Shown: positions 17,487 to 26,299, counted from the first letter of the stretch. The stretch is 64,000 nucleotides of DNA from Bradyrhizobium elkanii WSM2783 (GCF_000472865.1 NZ_AXAP01000023.1:31073-95072), one strand, 5' to 3'. The notes: a model not told the origin generated them from the sequence alone. Program-made: numbers and translations.

Positions 17487-18740
17487 ATGACCGCTGGACC
17501 ACAATTGCCCGAGCGCGCGCCGCGCGCAAAGGGCGAACCGGCCGCCCTCGATGGTCTGCTGGTTATCGATTTCACCCGCGTGGTTGCCGGTCCCGCCTGT
17601 ACGCAGACGCTTGCCGACTTCGGCGCGGAGGTCATCAAGATCGAAAATCCAGACGGTGGCGACGACACGCGCGCCTATGAGCATGCGGAAATCGGCGGCG
17701 AGAGCGCGGCCTATCTCAGCCTCAACCGCAACAAGCGGGGTATTGCGCTCGACTTCACCAATCCCGCAGCGCTCGAGGTGGTGCGCGAGCTCATCGCCAA
17801 GGCTGATGTCGTGGTGGAGAATTTCTCCGGCGGCGTGATGAAGAAGTTCGGCCTCGACTATGCTTCGGTGGCGCCGAGCAATCCGCGACTGATCTATTGC
17901 TCGATCTCGGCCTATGGCCGCAAGGGCGAGTTTGCCCTGCGACCGGGGTTCGATCCGATCACGCAGGCCGAAAGCGGCTTCATGTCGCTGAACGGTTTTC
18001 CCGATGGCGAGCCCGTACGGACAGGTCCGCCGATCGTCGACATGGCAACCGGCATGTCGGCCTGCAATGCGATCCTGCTTGCATTGCTGGCACGCGACCG
18101 GCTCGGGCGTGGCCAGCATGTCGAGGTCGCGCTGATCGATATGGCGGTAGCGATGACCGGATTTTACGGCATGGCCTATCTGATCAGCGGCCAGAATCCT
18201 GGTCGCTTCGGCAATTCGCCAAACGGTTCGCCAACGGTCGGTCTCTACCAGGCCGCCGATGGTCCGCTCTACATGGCCTGCGCCAACGACCGGCTGTACC
18301 GCCGCCTCGTCACCGAAGTGTTCGACCGGCCGGATCTCATCACCCATCCCGATTTCGCGCACCGCAAGAACCGGACCGCAAACAGAGAGAAGCTGCGCGC
18401 GATCATTGCCGGCATCTTTGCCACCGACCGGCTCGAAAACTGGATGGCGAAGATGAAGAAGGCCAATATTCCGGTCGGCTATCTGCGCACGGTCGAGCAG
18501 GGATTCAATGCGCCGGAAGTGCGCGACCGTGATCGCCTCAGCAGGATTCCGCACCCGACTGCTGGATTCGTTCCCAATATCGAGACGCCGATCGGGATGA
18601 GCGTTACGCCGACCGTCGACCCGGTTGCCGCGCCGCTGCTTGGCCAGCACACCAGCGACGTGCTGCGCACCACGCTCGGCTATGACGACGGCCGTATCGC
18701 GGCGCTGAAGAAAGCTGGAGCGTTCGGGAAGACGGACTAA
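17487..18740 (+). CDS. CaiB/BaiF-family (class III) CoA-transferase
   Basis: This 417-residue class III CoA-transferase has the N-terminal LVIDFTRVVAGPACTQTLADFGAEVIKIE segment, the NLNRNKRGIALDF-type segment (here SLNRNKRGIALDF), and the conserved Asp of VDMATGMSA that forms the aspartyl-CoA intermediate in this family. It moves CoA between carboxylic acids and is cytoplasmic. The GAGGAA ribosome site and an N-terminal tail of about 25 residues before the domain support the ATG at 17487. It is a single-gene unit followed by an intergenic repeat. The substrate is unknown. Confidence 0.87.
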   Translation: MTAGPQLPERAPRAKGEPAALDGLLVIDFTRVVAGPACTQTLADFGAEVIKIENPDGGDDTRAYEHAEIGGESAAYLSLNRNKRGIALDFTNPAALEVVRELIAKADVVVENFSGGVMKKFGLDYASVAPSNPRLIYCSISAYGRKGEFALRPGFDPITQAESGFMSLNGFPDGEPVRTGPPIVDMATGMSACNAILLALLARDRLGRGQHVEVALIDMAVAMTGFYGMAYLISGQNPGRFGNSPNGSPTVGLYQAADGPLYMACANDRLYRRLVTEVFDRPDLITHPDFAHRKNRTANREKLRAIIAGIFATDRLENWMAKMKKANIPVGYLRTVEQGFNAPEVRDRDRLSRIPHPTAGFVPNIETPIGMSVTPTVDPVAAPLLGQHTSDVLRTTLGYDDGRIAALKKAGAFGKTD

Positions 18741-18788
18741 GCGGACCATCGTCTGGCGGATCGGCCTGGGCACGCTCCGCCGGCGATC

Positions 18789-18896
18789 TCTAGAGCATAT
18801 TCGGTTCTGACTGAATCAGAACCGGAGCTCTAGATTCTTGTTTTGACGCGTTTTCTTCACGCGAACCGGCATCCACTTCGCTCGAAAACGCTGTAG
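18789..18896. repeat. Intergenic palindromic repeat (second type)
   Basis: A perfect hairpin CGGTTCTGA-CTGAA-TCAGAACCG (18802-18824) is followed by the text TTGTTTTGACGCGTTTTCTT, a GCGAACCGG segment and CTCGAAAACGCT. I recognise this combination as a dispersed intergenic element of Bradyrhizobium and related Rhizobiales. It sits between the convergent CoA-transferase and a small gene and may help end transcription. Confidence 0.7.
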
Positions 18897-18938
18897 CCTT
18901 GGGCCGATCTCGCTTTTCGAGCCAGCCAAGCTACAGCT

Positions 18939-19124
18939 TCAGTTCGGCTTGCTGCGGAGTTTGTTGTTTGGCCTCTCGTCCGCTTCCTTGTGCTCGGCCC
19001 GGTCGATCTCGAGCCGCGCCATCCGCAGTATCAAGGTGGCCGTGGTCAGACCGAGGCGTTCGGCCTCCTGGGCTGCGGTTTCAACCTTCTTCGCCAAGCC
19101 GTCGCGTTTGCCCGGATATGCCAT
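18939..19124 (-). CDS. Small basic helical protein
   Basis: This 61-residue protein beginning MAYPGKRDGLAKKVETAAQEAERLG is strongly charged, probably one long helix followed by a polar tail. The ATG at 19124 has an AGAGGAAG ribosome site; an upstream in-frame ATG would add 11 residues without one. I recall similar short proteins in Bradyrhizobium but no function. It has its own short unit. Confidence 0.5.
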   Translation of the reverse strand: MAYPGKRDGLAKKVETAAQEAERLGLTTATLILRMARLEIDRAEHKEADERPNNKLRSKPN

Positions 19125-19213
19125 AAATTCTTCCTCTCTTAATAAGTGGATTAACAATCCAGTTGTGTTGCGGAGCTGCAGTAGATAGCTCGGAGCTCCG
19201 TCGAGCGAAACGA

Positions 19214-19534
19214 TCAGTTCCGCGCCATATTGGCGGGTGGCTGGGTCGCGATTGCATAGACCGCACCGCCTTCGAGCGCTTCCGATTGGTGGACCGTGCC
19301 GGCCGGGAGAAAGATGGTATCGCCGGCGCTGACGATGCGCTGACCGCCATCCCAGGTGAAATTCAGTCTGCCGGTGATGATCATCAGGATCTCGTCGACC
19401 GGATGGGTGTGGAAGCTATGGACCTTGCCCGCAACGTCATGCTGCAGTTCGATCGAGCCTTGTTCCGGAAGCAGGTTGAGGATCGCCGGATCGATCGCGA
19501 ATTCGGTCTTCTGAGCTGTCACAATCCTGGTCAT
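19214..19534 (-). CDS. Single-domain cupin protein
   Basis: This 106-residue protein is one cupin barrel. The metal-binding pattern is visible as HSFHTHPVDEILMIITG (His, His, Glu), followed by GDTIFLPAGTVHQSE with the third His. Such proteins are often small metal-dependent oxygenases or isomerases or simple binding proteins. Its ATG overlaps the stop of the upstream YqcI/YcgG gene (ATGA), making it the last gene of a four-gene operon. A longer open frame upstream is only the shifted frame of that neighbour. The substrate is unknown. Confidence 0.8.
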   Translation of the reverse strand: MTRIVTAQKTEFAIDPAILNLLPEQGSIELQHDVAGKVHSFHTHPVDEILMIITGRLNFTWDGGQRIVSAGDTIFLPAGTVHQSEALEGGAVYAIATQPPANMARN

Positions 19535-20286
19535 GCCGCTTGCTCCGTGTTGCTGGTGTGAGCCGACTTGTTCTGCGCGAGCTTGGCGAAGGGGCAGCCC
19601 CCTACGGAATGGTTGTCGTCCTGCAGGAAATATTGCTGGTACTCGCGCCCGTTGGTCGCGCCGTAGCGTCCGAGCAGCGGCGAGGGACTGGTGCTGTCGT
19701 AGGGAATGAGCCGTTTGCGCACTTCCGCGAATGCCGCATTGGCCGCCTTTTCCGTTCCGAGGATCTTTTCGAACACCCACCGCGGCTGGAAGGTCAGCAT
19801 GAACGCGCTGGAGCGACGGCTCTGGCGCATCACATGCGCGGGCGTCGTGCACACCACGAAGATCGGTTCGCCGGCGAAGGAGAATTCCCACATCGGATCG
19901 TCCAACTGTTCAGGAATGTCGTTTGGCCAAGCAGACTTGTCCAGCCGCGCAAGCTGGTCGAGCGTCGACCACATCTTGCGATAATAGGCGTCAAGCGTTT
20001 GTACCGGGCGCGGCCGCGTAAACATGATCAGCGAAGTATTGGGGCCGAACGAGCGGGCCTGCGAGACATAATGCGCGAGCTGTTCTCCGAGTACTTCGAC
20101 GTCGTACGGATCGAGGAATAGGTAGCGGAGCTGGTCCTGGCGATAACCGGCTACGCCGAACACGCAGGGGAACGGTCTCGCTTCGCTGCTCATCTGCGCT
20201 TCGAACTCGGCGAACATCACGCTTTGCCAACTGCTCACCGCAAATTTCGACGCGACTTCTTCTTTTCTCAAGAACAAACGCTCCAT
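19531..20286 (-). CDS. YqcI/YcgG-family protein (possible haem-dependent N-oxygenase)
   Basis: This 251-residue member of the YqcI/YcgG family shows FPCVFG (residues 39-44), a TPAHVMRQSRR segment (148-158), FQPRWVFE and the C-terminal GGCPF with Cys231. The family includes GntA of guanitoxin biosynthesis and, as I recall, DcsA of D-cycloserine biosynthesis; these are haem-dependent enzymes that hydroxylate a guanidine nitrogen. Many members are uncharacterised. It follows an MFS transporter gene by 25 bases and overlaps the cupin gene by 4, so the group looks like a unit that makes, modifies or exports a small nitrogenous compound. That role is inference. A GGGGG ribosome site precedes the start. 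Confidence 0.75.
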   Translation of the reverse strand: MERLFLRKEEVASKFAVSSWQSVMFAEFEAQMSSEARPFPCVFGVAGYRQDQLRYLFLDPYDVEVLGEQLAHYVSQARSFGPNTSLIMFTRPRPVQTLDAYYRKMWSTLDQLARLDKSAWPNDIPEQLDDPMWEFSFAGEPIFVVCTTPAHVMRQSRRSSAFMLTFQPRWVFEKILGTEKAANAAFAEVRKRLIPYDSTSPSPLLGRYGATNGREYQQYFLQDDNHSVGGCPFAKLAQNKSAHTSNTEQAA

Positions 20287-20311
20287 AACGCCCCCTACAA
20301 GGTTAACGCCA

Positions 20312-21607
20312 CTACTGAACTATCAGCTTGCCTCTCATCAAAAGCGGTCCGGCAATCCCGGGCAGCGACATGAGCAGCAGAATTGCGATCAAGGTGCCGT
20401 AGCCGGCATCTCCGATCGCACCTGCGCCATGTGCGGTATCGACTACGGCGAACTGGCTCGCGACAAGCATGGCGAACCCGATGATCGGTTGCGCGATGCC
20501 GGCAAAGATCCCGGCCGCGGTCGTGTTCACGGATGCGCCGACGCCGATGAGGTCGGCCGTGTAGAGCCGCTTGGTGCATTTGAGCACAAGGGGGACCGTT
20601 CCGCCGGCGACCAGGCCGAGCGTGGTGAACACCACGGTGACATAAACAAGGCCGAATGCCTTGGCGATCGGCGGCAGCAGCATCGCGACGAGGATCATGC
20701 GGAGCACGCAAATGCGGATCAGTGCTGCGTCGAGTGCCGCCACGCGGTCGGCTGCGTGACCGAGGAAGATGGAGCCGATGGCGTTGCCGATCATGAAGGC
20801 AAGCAGCGGCGTTCCGGCGGCGGTCGGCGAGATGTTGAAAAAGTGCGCCACCATCGGAATGCCCCATACTCCCGACAGCGTCGTCACCACTGCGAAATGG
20901 GACGCAAAGGTCATGGCGCATCCCCAATTGGCGACATGCGACAACGATTGCCGTGCGGCGCCGATGACGCTCTTCAGCGTCTTGTTGCCGGATGACACCG
21001 GATTTGGTTTTAATGCGAACTTGGCGGCGACGAGATTGGCGAGGCCGACAACGGCTATGAACAGAAAGCAGGCGCGCCACCCGAAGCCCGTTACGGCGGC
21101 CGCAAGCGGCGTCGTCGCGATCACGCCTCCGACATATCCCGACACCTGTGAGATGCCCGACATGATGCCGAACCGCTCATCGGAGAAGTTCTGCGCGACC
21201 AGCTTCAAGAGCGCGGTGAACACCAGCGCATCGCCGCAGGCGACGATCAGGCGCGCTGCGAAGACATCAGGCAGGTTCGGCGCCAGCGCAAAGGCTGCGC
21301 TGCCCAGCGACGAAGCGACCATGCTGGCCAGCACCACGCGCTTGACGCCGTAACGGTCGACCAGAAGGCCGGCCGGAATCTGCATTAGCGTGTAGCCCCA
21401 GAAGTAGCCGGAGGCGAGCATCGCGACGCCTGCGGCGTCGGTGCCGAAGTCGTGCATCAGGCTCAGATTGACCGATTGCGGCGAGACGCGCTGCAGGAAG
21501 GCGATGGCGTAGGCGACAGCGACCGTCGCCCAGGCCCAATAGGCCCGGTCCCCGAGCCGCGAGGCCGTCGAGGCGTATGCGGTTTGCTGACCCAGCATCG
21601 ACATCAC
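20312..21607 (-). CDS. MFS transporter
   Basis: This 431-residue major facilitator protein has about 12 membrane helices. The conserved loop between helices 2 and 3 reads GLLVDRYGVKRV, and the opening helix AWATVAVAYAIAFLQRVSPQSVNL resembles the organic-acid/phthalate permease type. It starts at a GTG that overlaps the stop of the GNAT-like gene (GTGA); an ATG one codon later is also possible. It is the second gene of the operon with the YqcI/YcgG and cupin genes. Direction and substrate of transport cannot be told. Confidence 0.85.
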   Translation of the reverse strand: MMSMLGQQTAYASTASRLGDRAYWAWATVAVAYAIAFLQRVSPQSVNLSLMHDFGTDAAGVAMLASGYFWGYTLMQIPAGLLVDRYGVKRVVLASMVASSLGSAAFALAPNLPDVFAARLIVACGDALVFTALLKLVAQNFSDERFGIMSGISQVSGYVGGVIATTPLAAAVTGFGWRACFLFIAVVGLANLVAAKFALKPNPVSSGNKTLKSVIGAARQSLSHVANWGCAMTFASHFAVVTTLSGVWGIPMVAHFFNISPTAAGTPLLAFMIGNAIGSIFLGHAADRVAALDAALIRICVLRMILVAMLLPPIAKAFGLVYVTVVFTTLGLVAGGTVPLVLKCTKRLYTADLIGVGASVNTTAAGIFAGIAQPIIGFAMLVASQFAVVDTAHGAGAIGDAGYGTLIAILLLMSLPGIAGPLLMRGKLIVQ

Positions 21608-22317
21608 ACCCTCGCAAATCCAACCGAGAATAGTGCATCCGCCGAATCCGGAATCATGCGGGACATCGCCGCATCGACCAGGGATGCGGTGCCGCGGTAA
21701 GCTTGCCGGTGGTGCTTAATGTGGCCATAGGCGCCGCGCATGATCATTTCCGGCACCTCGAGCGGTTTGCCGGGATAGAGGGTTGCGCACATCTCGACGC
21801 AGGCTGCCTGCAGGGCGGAATCCCTGATGTCGTCGAGCAGCGAAGGTGTCACTTTCTCGCAGATCTTGGCATTGGCCGCCCAGACGATTGGATTGCGTGT
21901 CCGCCATCCGTAGAACAGGCCGCCAATTCCCTTTGCTGCTGAGCTTGCACGCTTCAGCACTTCCTGAGTGAAGAAGCCGTACAGACCGTGTCCCTGGTGA
22001 GCCGGAAGCACCTCGGTGCCGCTGCGATAGACCGCAGGTCCGCATGACATCTGCAGCACGCGATAGACGGAAAAGGCCGCCAGTCCCAAGCTGTCAAACA
22101 CAAGGATGAGGCTATACTTGCGGTCGAACGGGGGAGAGCTTGCGGTCCAGTGCGGCTCCGTCGCCTTCCAGTTTACGGCGATGATGCCATTCATGGCGTC
22201 CATCAGCGGCTGGCGGTCGGAAGCTCCGATGCAGGATGCATCCGGAAAACTGTAGACGGCATAACCGGCCCAGGGCGAGTTGATGGCCTGGTATTGGCTG
22301 CCGAGCTTTCGCACCAT
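21604..22317 (-). CDS. GNAT-like protein, first gene of the YqcI/YcgG operon
   Basis: This protein of about 237 residues carries a GNAT-like acyl-CoA binding segment, GTEVLPAHQGHGLYGFFTQE, preceded by strand text LILVFDSLGLAAFSVYR. GNAT enzymes move an acyl group from CoA to an amine. The match is by pattern only and the N-terminal 70 residues are not typical. The ATG at 22317 is chosen because longer versions run into the divergent regulator gene. The stop overlaps the MFS start. The first 62 bases upstream separate it from the divergent GlxA-type regulator, which probably controls the operon. Confidence 0.6.
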   Translation of the reverse strand: MVRKLGSQYQAINSPWAGYAVYSFPDASCIGASDRQPLMDAMNGIIAVNWKATEPHWTASSPPFDRKYSLILVFDSLGLAAFSVYRVLQMSCGPAVYRSGTEVLPAHQGHGLYGFFTQEVLKRASSAAKGIGGLFYGWRTRNPIVWAANAKICEKVTPSLLDDIRDSALQAACVEMCATLYPGKPLEVPEMIMRGAYGHIKHHRQAYRGTASLVDAAMSRMIPDSADALFSVGFARV

Positions 22318-22379
22318 GGCAGAACTCCACTGTCCATAGAGAGCTATACAGGCGAGGCTCGAATGGCTTAAAGGACAAT

Positions 22380-23399
22380 ATGCCCTCGAAATCTGCCAAA
22401 TCCCGACGGCTCCCTCCGCGCCCGCAGGCCGCGATGCGGCGGATTGCGATTGTCGCTTTTCCCGGCGTGACACTGCTCGACATCTCCGGGCCGGCGCAGG
22501 TGTTCGCCGAATTGGAGGCAATCGAATTGCCGGGCCCCGGATATTCGCTTTCCTATCTGTCCACCTCGGGCGGATTGGTTTCGACGGATGTGGGGATGAT
22601 GATCGGCACGGCTCCGATCAGCAGCGTGCGACCGCACCAGATCGACACGTTGGTGATCCCGGGTGGCCCCGGCATCTGGGAGATCCGCAATGACGCGCGC
22701 TTGATGAAATGGATTTCGCAGGCGCTGCCGCAGGTACGCCGGATCGCCTCGGTCTGCCTCGGGGCTTTCGCGCTCGCCTGGACCGGTGTACTGGACGGCA
22801 AGCGCGCTGCGACGCACTGGCGCTATTGCCCGCGGCTGCAGGACAGCTTTCCAAATGTCCGCGTCGAGCCCAATGCGATCTTCGTCAAGGATGGGCATGT
22901 CTGGTCATCGGCCGGCGTCAGCGCCGGCATCGACCTCGCGCTCGCCATGATCGAAGAGGATTTCGGCCATAGGATTGCGCTCGATGTTGCCCGACGGCTG
23001 GTGGTGTTCCTGAAACGGCCGGGCGGTCAGAGCCAGTTCTCGACCGTTCTCGCAGCACAGGCTTCCGATGTCGAAGGTCGCTTCAGCGCGCTCCATGCCT
23101 GGATCATCGAAAACATCGCCAGCGATCTCCGGGTGGAAACATTGGCCGCGAAAGCCGGCATGACACCGCGCACCTTCGCCCGCACCTATGCCAGCCGCAC
23201 CGGCATGACGCCGGCAAACGGCGTCGAGGCCCTCCGCGTCGAAACCGCTCGGCTGCTGCTGGAGAGCCGGCAAATACGCGGCGTCGTCGAGGTCGCAAAA
23301 CGTGCCGGCTTTGGTGACGACGAGCGGATGCGGCGCGCCTTCCTCAGGCATCTCGGCGTATCGCCGACCGAATACAGAAACCGCTTTTCGGGCGGTTGA
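22380..23399 (+). CDS. GlxA-type transcription regulator (DJ-1/PfpI plus AraC domain)
   Basis: This 339-residue regulator has two parts. Residues about 20-190 are a DJ-1/PfpI-like domain: AIVAFPGVTLLDISGPAQVF, then IPGGPG and SVCLGAFALAWTG with the nucleophile-elbow Cys, and THWRYCPRL. The C-terminal about 110 residues are an AraC helix-turn-helix pair (LRVETLAAKAGMTPRTFART, then GVVEVAKRAGFGDDERMRRA). Such regulators sense small nitrogenous metabolites and activate neighbouring genes. It is divergent from the GNAT-MFS-YqcI-cupin operon and is the obvious candidate for its control. An AAGGA ribosome site lies close to the ATG. Confidence 0.88.
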   Translation: MPSKSAKSRRLPPRPQAAMRRIAIVAFPGVTLLDISGPAQVFAELEAIELPGPGYSLSYLSTSGGLVSTDVGMMIGTAPISSVRPHQIDTLVIPGGPGIWEIRNDARLMKWISQALPQVRRIASVCLGAFALAWTGVLDGKRAATHWRYCPRLQDSFPNVRVEPNAIFVKDGHVWSSAGVSAGIDLALAMIEEDFGHRIALDVARRLVVFLKRPGGQSQFSTVLAAQASDVEGRFSALHAWIIENIASDLRVETLAAKAGMTPRTFARTYASRTGMTPANGVEALRVETARLLLESRQIRGVVEVAKRAGFGDDERMRRAFLRHLGVSPTEYRNRFSGG

Positions 23400-23545
23400 G
23401 CGCTGGAGTTCTCCGCTGTCGGCAGACGGGTGATCGCAAGCGAATAGCTGCCCTTCATTTGCATCCGGGATTTAGCCCTTCAAGGCGGTAGCTTTTGCCG
23501 CTTATCTGCGGCTAATGTGCCGGTCAAAACGGGAGAGAAACTACC

Positions 23546-24679
23546 ATGAATGACGGGACCTCCATGCGGCCGACACGCAATGTCGAACTCGGGGCCAGCG
23601 GCGAAGAATACCAGAACCTGCACGAATTTGTCCGTAAGGCTCGCGCCAGGCTGAACCAGAACGCCTGGGATTACATCGTCGGCGCTTCCGAGACCGAGAC
23701 CACGCTGCGGCGCAACCGGGTGGCGCTGGATGAGATCGCGTTCCGGCCGCGTGTGCTGCGCAACGTCGTTCACGTCGATGCTTCGACGGAGGTGTTCGGA
23801 CGCAAATTGCGACTGCCGGTCATGCTTGCACCGGTCGGCGCGCTTGAGATCTTCGATCCTGCGGCGGGAGCGGCGGTCGCCCGCGGCGCGGGCGCATTCG
23901 GCGCGGCGCACATGCTGAGCTCGGTGTCCGAGCCAGGGCTTGAGAATACCGCGAAGGCCGCACCCGATGCGCTGCGCATTTTCCAGCTCTATGTCCGCGG
24001 GGATGATGCCTTTGTCGAGGACGTCGTCAGCCGCAGTGTTGCCAACGGCTATTCCGCATTCTGCCTGACCGTCGATACCGCCCATTACAGCCGTCGCGAG
24101 CGCGACATTGCCAAGCGGTACGTGCGGGAAAGCCGTATTCGCGCCACCGGCGGCGACTTCCAGAAAGGGCTGGAATGGCGGACGGTGAAGTTGATCAAGG
24201 ACAAGTTCAAGATACCGCTGGTCATCAAGGGGATCGCGACCGCGGAGGACGCGGTCATCGCGCTCGATCACGGCGTCGACTGGATCTACGTTTCCAACCA
24301 TGGAGGCCGTCAGCTCGATCACGGCCGCGGTGCGATGCACGTCCTGCCGGAAATCGTCGAGGCGGTGAGGGGCCGCGCCAAGATCATGGTGGACGGCTCG
24401 TTCTGCCGCGGCACCGACATCGTGAAGGCGATCGCCTCGGGCGCCGATCTCGTCGGCATCGGTCGCCTGCAATGCTGGGCCCTGGCCGCCGATGGCGAGA
24501 GGGGCGTCGCCCGCATGCTGGAATTGCTGGAAGACGAGGTGATCCGCTGCCTCGGTCTGCTCGGCGTGACCAGCTTCGCCGAACTCGACAAGTCCTACCT
24601 GCACCCCGCGACGGCGAGCAATCCGCCGGGCGCGTTCAGCGCATTTCCGCTGCTGGACATTGAGCCGTATCGCTACTAG
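23546..24679 (+). CDS. FMN-dependent alpha-hydroxy acid oxidase/dehydrogenase
   Basis: This 377-residue TIM-barrel flavoenzyme is of the lactate/glycolate/mandelate oxidase family. Family text includes ARARLNQNAWDYIVGASETE, LPVMLAPVGALEIF, LVIKGIAT with the FMN-contacting Lys, and YVSNHGGRQLDHG with the catalytic His and substrate-binding Arg. It oxidises a 2-hydroxy acid to a 2-oxo acid, passing electrons to O2 or a quinone. The acceptor and the substrate cannot be told from sequence. GGGAGAG precedes the ATG. A small gene follows, and no regulator is adjacent other than the GlxA-type gene 146 bases upstream. Confidence 0.88.
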   Translation: MNDGTSMRPTRNVELGASGEEYQNLHEFVRKARARLNQNAWDYIVGASETETTLRRNRVALDEIAFRPRVLRNVVHVDASTEVFGRKLRLPVMLAPVGALEIFDPAAGAAVARGAGAFGAAHMLSSVSEPGLENTAKAAPDALRIFQLYVRGDDAFVEDVVSRSVANGYSAFCLTVDTAHYSRRERDIAKRYVRESRIRATGGDFQKGLEWRTVKLIKDKFKIPLVIKGIATAEDAVIALDHGVDWIYVSNHGGRQLDHGRGAMHVLPEIVEAVRGRAKIMVDGSFCRGTDIVKAIASGADLVGIGRLQCWALAADGERGVARMLELLEDEVIRCLGLLGVTSFAELDKSYLHPATASNPPGAFSAFPLLDIEPYRY

Positions 24680-24779
24680 CGGCATCGATTTCCGACCTGC
24701 GGAAGCGGCGAGGGAACGCGAAGGCGGCTGTCGCGTTATCGCAACCATCGCCGCCGCATCCGAGAAGCGGGAAACGAGA

Positions 24780-25004
24780 ATGCCGGAATGGTCTACGCGA
24801 ATGGCGGATAACCCGTTCGCAGATTTTTCTCTCGAACGAGCCATTGCGCTCCGCTGGGCGTTGCGGGACATCCAGGCTCGCCGCCTGAAGATATCCCCTG
24901 TCAGCGACGAGGACCTCCGCATCCTGAGCGAGCTCGGTCTGGTCGAGCTGCAGGACGAGAGTCCCGTTCTGACTCAGGCCGGCATGGCGGTGCTGAGCGG
25001 CTGA
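24780..25004 (+). CDS. Small hypothetical protein
   Basis: This 74-residue protein starts MPEWSTRMADNPFADFSLERAIALRW. It is largely helical with a winged-helix-like rhythm near the end (SDEDLRILSELGLVELQDES, then LTQAGMAVL), as in small HTH-like proteins. A second Met seven residues on is also a possible start. A longer frame begins inside the oxidase gene and is not credible. I do not recognise a family. Confidence 0.5.
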   Translation: MPEWSTRMADNPFADFSLERAIALRWALRDIQARRLKISPVSDEDLRILSELGLVELQDESPVLTQAGMAVLSG

Positions 25005-25012
25005 TGCAAGCT

Positions 25013-25198
25013 TTAGCGGGCCTGCAGGAAGCTCTCGCCGGAGTCGCACGGCGTGCAGCGATAGGTCAGCACGTCGTAAACCTGATCTCGCGGCTCGATC
25101 GAGGCGAGGCGCATCTGTGCGCCGCACTTCATGCATGGCATTTCGATGCCGGTCTTGAATCGCGTGCAGGTCGGCGTCGGCCGGAATGTGCGCAGCAT
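25013..25198 (-). CDS. Small zinc-ribbon-like protein
   Basis: This 61-residue protein carries CMKCGAQMRLASIEP and, after about 20 residues, YRCTPCDSGES. The two CxxC pairs suggest a zinc ribbon. The ATG at 25198 gives a compact protein starting MLRTFRPTPTCTRF; the longer frame adds unrelated residues. It converges with the small gene before it, stops separated by 8 bases. Similar small zinc-binding proteins are frequent in Bradyrhizobium; role unknown. Confidence 0.55.
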   Translation of the reverse strand: MLRTFRPTPTCTRFKTGIEMPCMKCGAQMRLASIEPRDQVYDVLTYRCTPCDSGESFLQAR

Positions 25199-25361
25199 TG
25201 GATCCCCTCTCCCCCAAGAGACGCAACGCCACTGACTTGTGGGCGAACAACCCACCGAATCACTGTGCCACACTCTCGCCACCATTGGAATCCGGCAGGT
25301 TCGATGCAGCCAGAAAATGTTTATCGAGGGAGGTGTCGACAGCCGTGCCTGGCCACTGCGC

Positions 25362-25622
25362 TCAACGCCGCCGCGCTACCGCGACGCCGAACAGGAATGC
25401 GACGAACAGGCTCGTTAGCGGCGCTTCGCGGGTGATCGCGCTGATCGTGGAAAGCATGCCGCCGGGTTGACGGGAAGTCTTGATCGCGTCGCTGAGCCGA
25501 TCGATCGCAGCCCGAAGACCATCGGAAACCTCCGTGATCGTACGCGATACATCGGTTGCGGTGTCGATCGCGCGTTCGCCAAGGCTGGGCTGCAGCGGGG
25601 ATTCGGGTGTTTCGAAGTTCAC
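25362..25622 (-). CDS. Small membrane protein, DUF883/ElaB-like tail
   Basis: This 86-residue protein begins at a GTG (VNFETPESPLQPSLGERAID). It has an amphipathic helical middle (TEVSDGLRAAIDRLSDAIKTS) and ends in one membrane helix and basic tail (TSLFVAFLFGVAVARRR). The arrangement resembles ElaB/DUF883 proteins, which are tail-anchored to the inner membrane. The frame is open far upstream but that part is not protein-like. Its function is not known. Confidence 0.5.
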   Translation of the reverse strand: MNFETPESPLQPSLGERAIDTATDVSRTITEVSDGLRAAIDRLSDAIKTSRQPGGMLSTISAITREAPLTSLFVAFLFGVAVARRR

Positions 25623-25795
25623 GGCTCGAACCTCACGAGATCGGGTCTGACAGCGCACGATGCGCCGAAGATCAGCACCCAACCGATGAAATGCGTCAAC
25701 GGCGAATTTGTTCCACCTGCGGACAGTCCCTTCGGTCTGGCGGGCGCGGAACCTCGGAGCTCCGGAGGATTTGTTCACTAGCCCAGACGCATTCG

Positions 25796-26086
25796 ATGGA
25801 GAAGAGTCCTTTGATAGGAAATCGCTCGAACCGGCACGGCGGGGCGCCCCTCTTGGTAGCACTGGCGGTGGCGGCAGCCGGCGTGCTCGGCATATTGGTG
25901 GTCGATCATGGTCCGTGGAGCAAGCCGAAGGTACAGCCCGCCGCGACAGCCAATTACTCCACAACCGGCGAAGCTGCGCGAGCGGCAGGCGCCACGGTCA
26001 TGCCGACGGAGCCGAAGTCATCGATCGAGCCTGCTCCGCCCGGACCGAAGCCCGCGCATCCGGCTAACTCCACAGTGCCGCAATGA
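25796..26086 (+). CDS. Small single-pass membrane protein with Pro-rich tail
   Basis: This 96-residue protein has a basic N-terminus, one membrane helix (APLLVALAVAAAGVLGILVV) and a periplasm-facing tail rich in Pro, Ala and Thr that ends PGPKPAHPANSTVPQ. No ribosome site is obvious before the ATG and the start is uncertain. It resembles nothing specific that I recognise. Confidence 0.45.
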   Translation: MEKSPLIGNRSNRHGGAPLLVALAVAAAGVLGILVVDHGPWSKPKVQPAATANYSTTGEAARAAGATVMPTEPKSSIEPAPPGPKPAHPANSTVPQ

Positions 26087-26142
26087 GCCTCGAGGCTGGT
26101 TTTGTTTTTCGCGGTCGTGCAAGAAGTGCGCTCCAGAAAACG

Positions 26143-26172
26143 TTGACGCGTCGGGCAAATCAGGAGCATAAG
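26143..26172 (+). promoter_or_regulatory. Sigma-70-like promoter, unit 1
   Basis: TTGACG (26143-26148), an 18-base spacer and CATAAG (26167-26172). A 42-base block starting one base earlier is repeated at 26299-26340 with three differences. A strong terminator begins about 20 bases downstream. Confidence 0.45.
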
Positions 26173-26193
26173 GACATCGTCGCGGAATTCGTC

Positions 26194-26229
26194 AATGCCC
26201 GCAGCGGAAGTAACCGCTGCGGGCATTTT
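26194..26229 (+). terminator. Intrinsic terminator, unit 1
   Basis: A perfect 14-bp stem (AATGCCCGCAGCGG with its complement), loop AAGTAA, ends in four T. With the promoter candidate upstream it would yield an RNA of only about 50 bases. Confidence 0.75.
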
Positions 26230-26299
26230 GCTGTCCCAGCGTGCGACCACCGATGATGCGCAGCCGGATCGCTGGCTCTGCGCCAAGTCAACTCGGACG

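Noticed and set aside
17352..18773. A 473-residue open frame antisense to the CoA-transferase at 17487
   Set aside because: It is a GC-bias shadow; no protein-like motif and complete overlap with a clear enzyme gene.
23480..24922. A 480-residue open frame antisense to the hydroxy-acid oxidase
   Set aside because: It has low-complexity composition and no motifs, while the oxidase frame has all family motifs.
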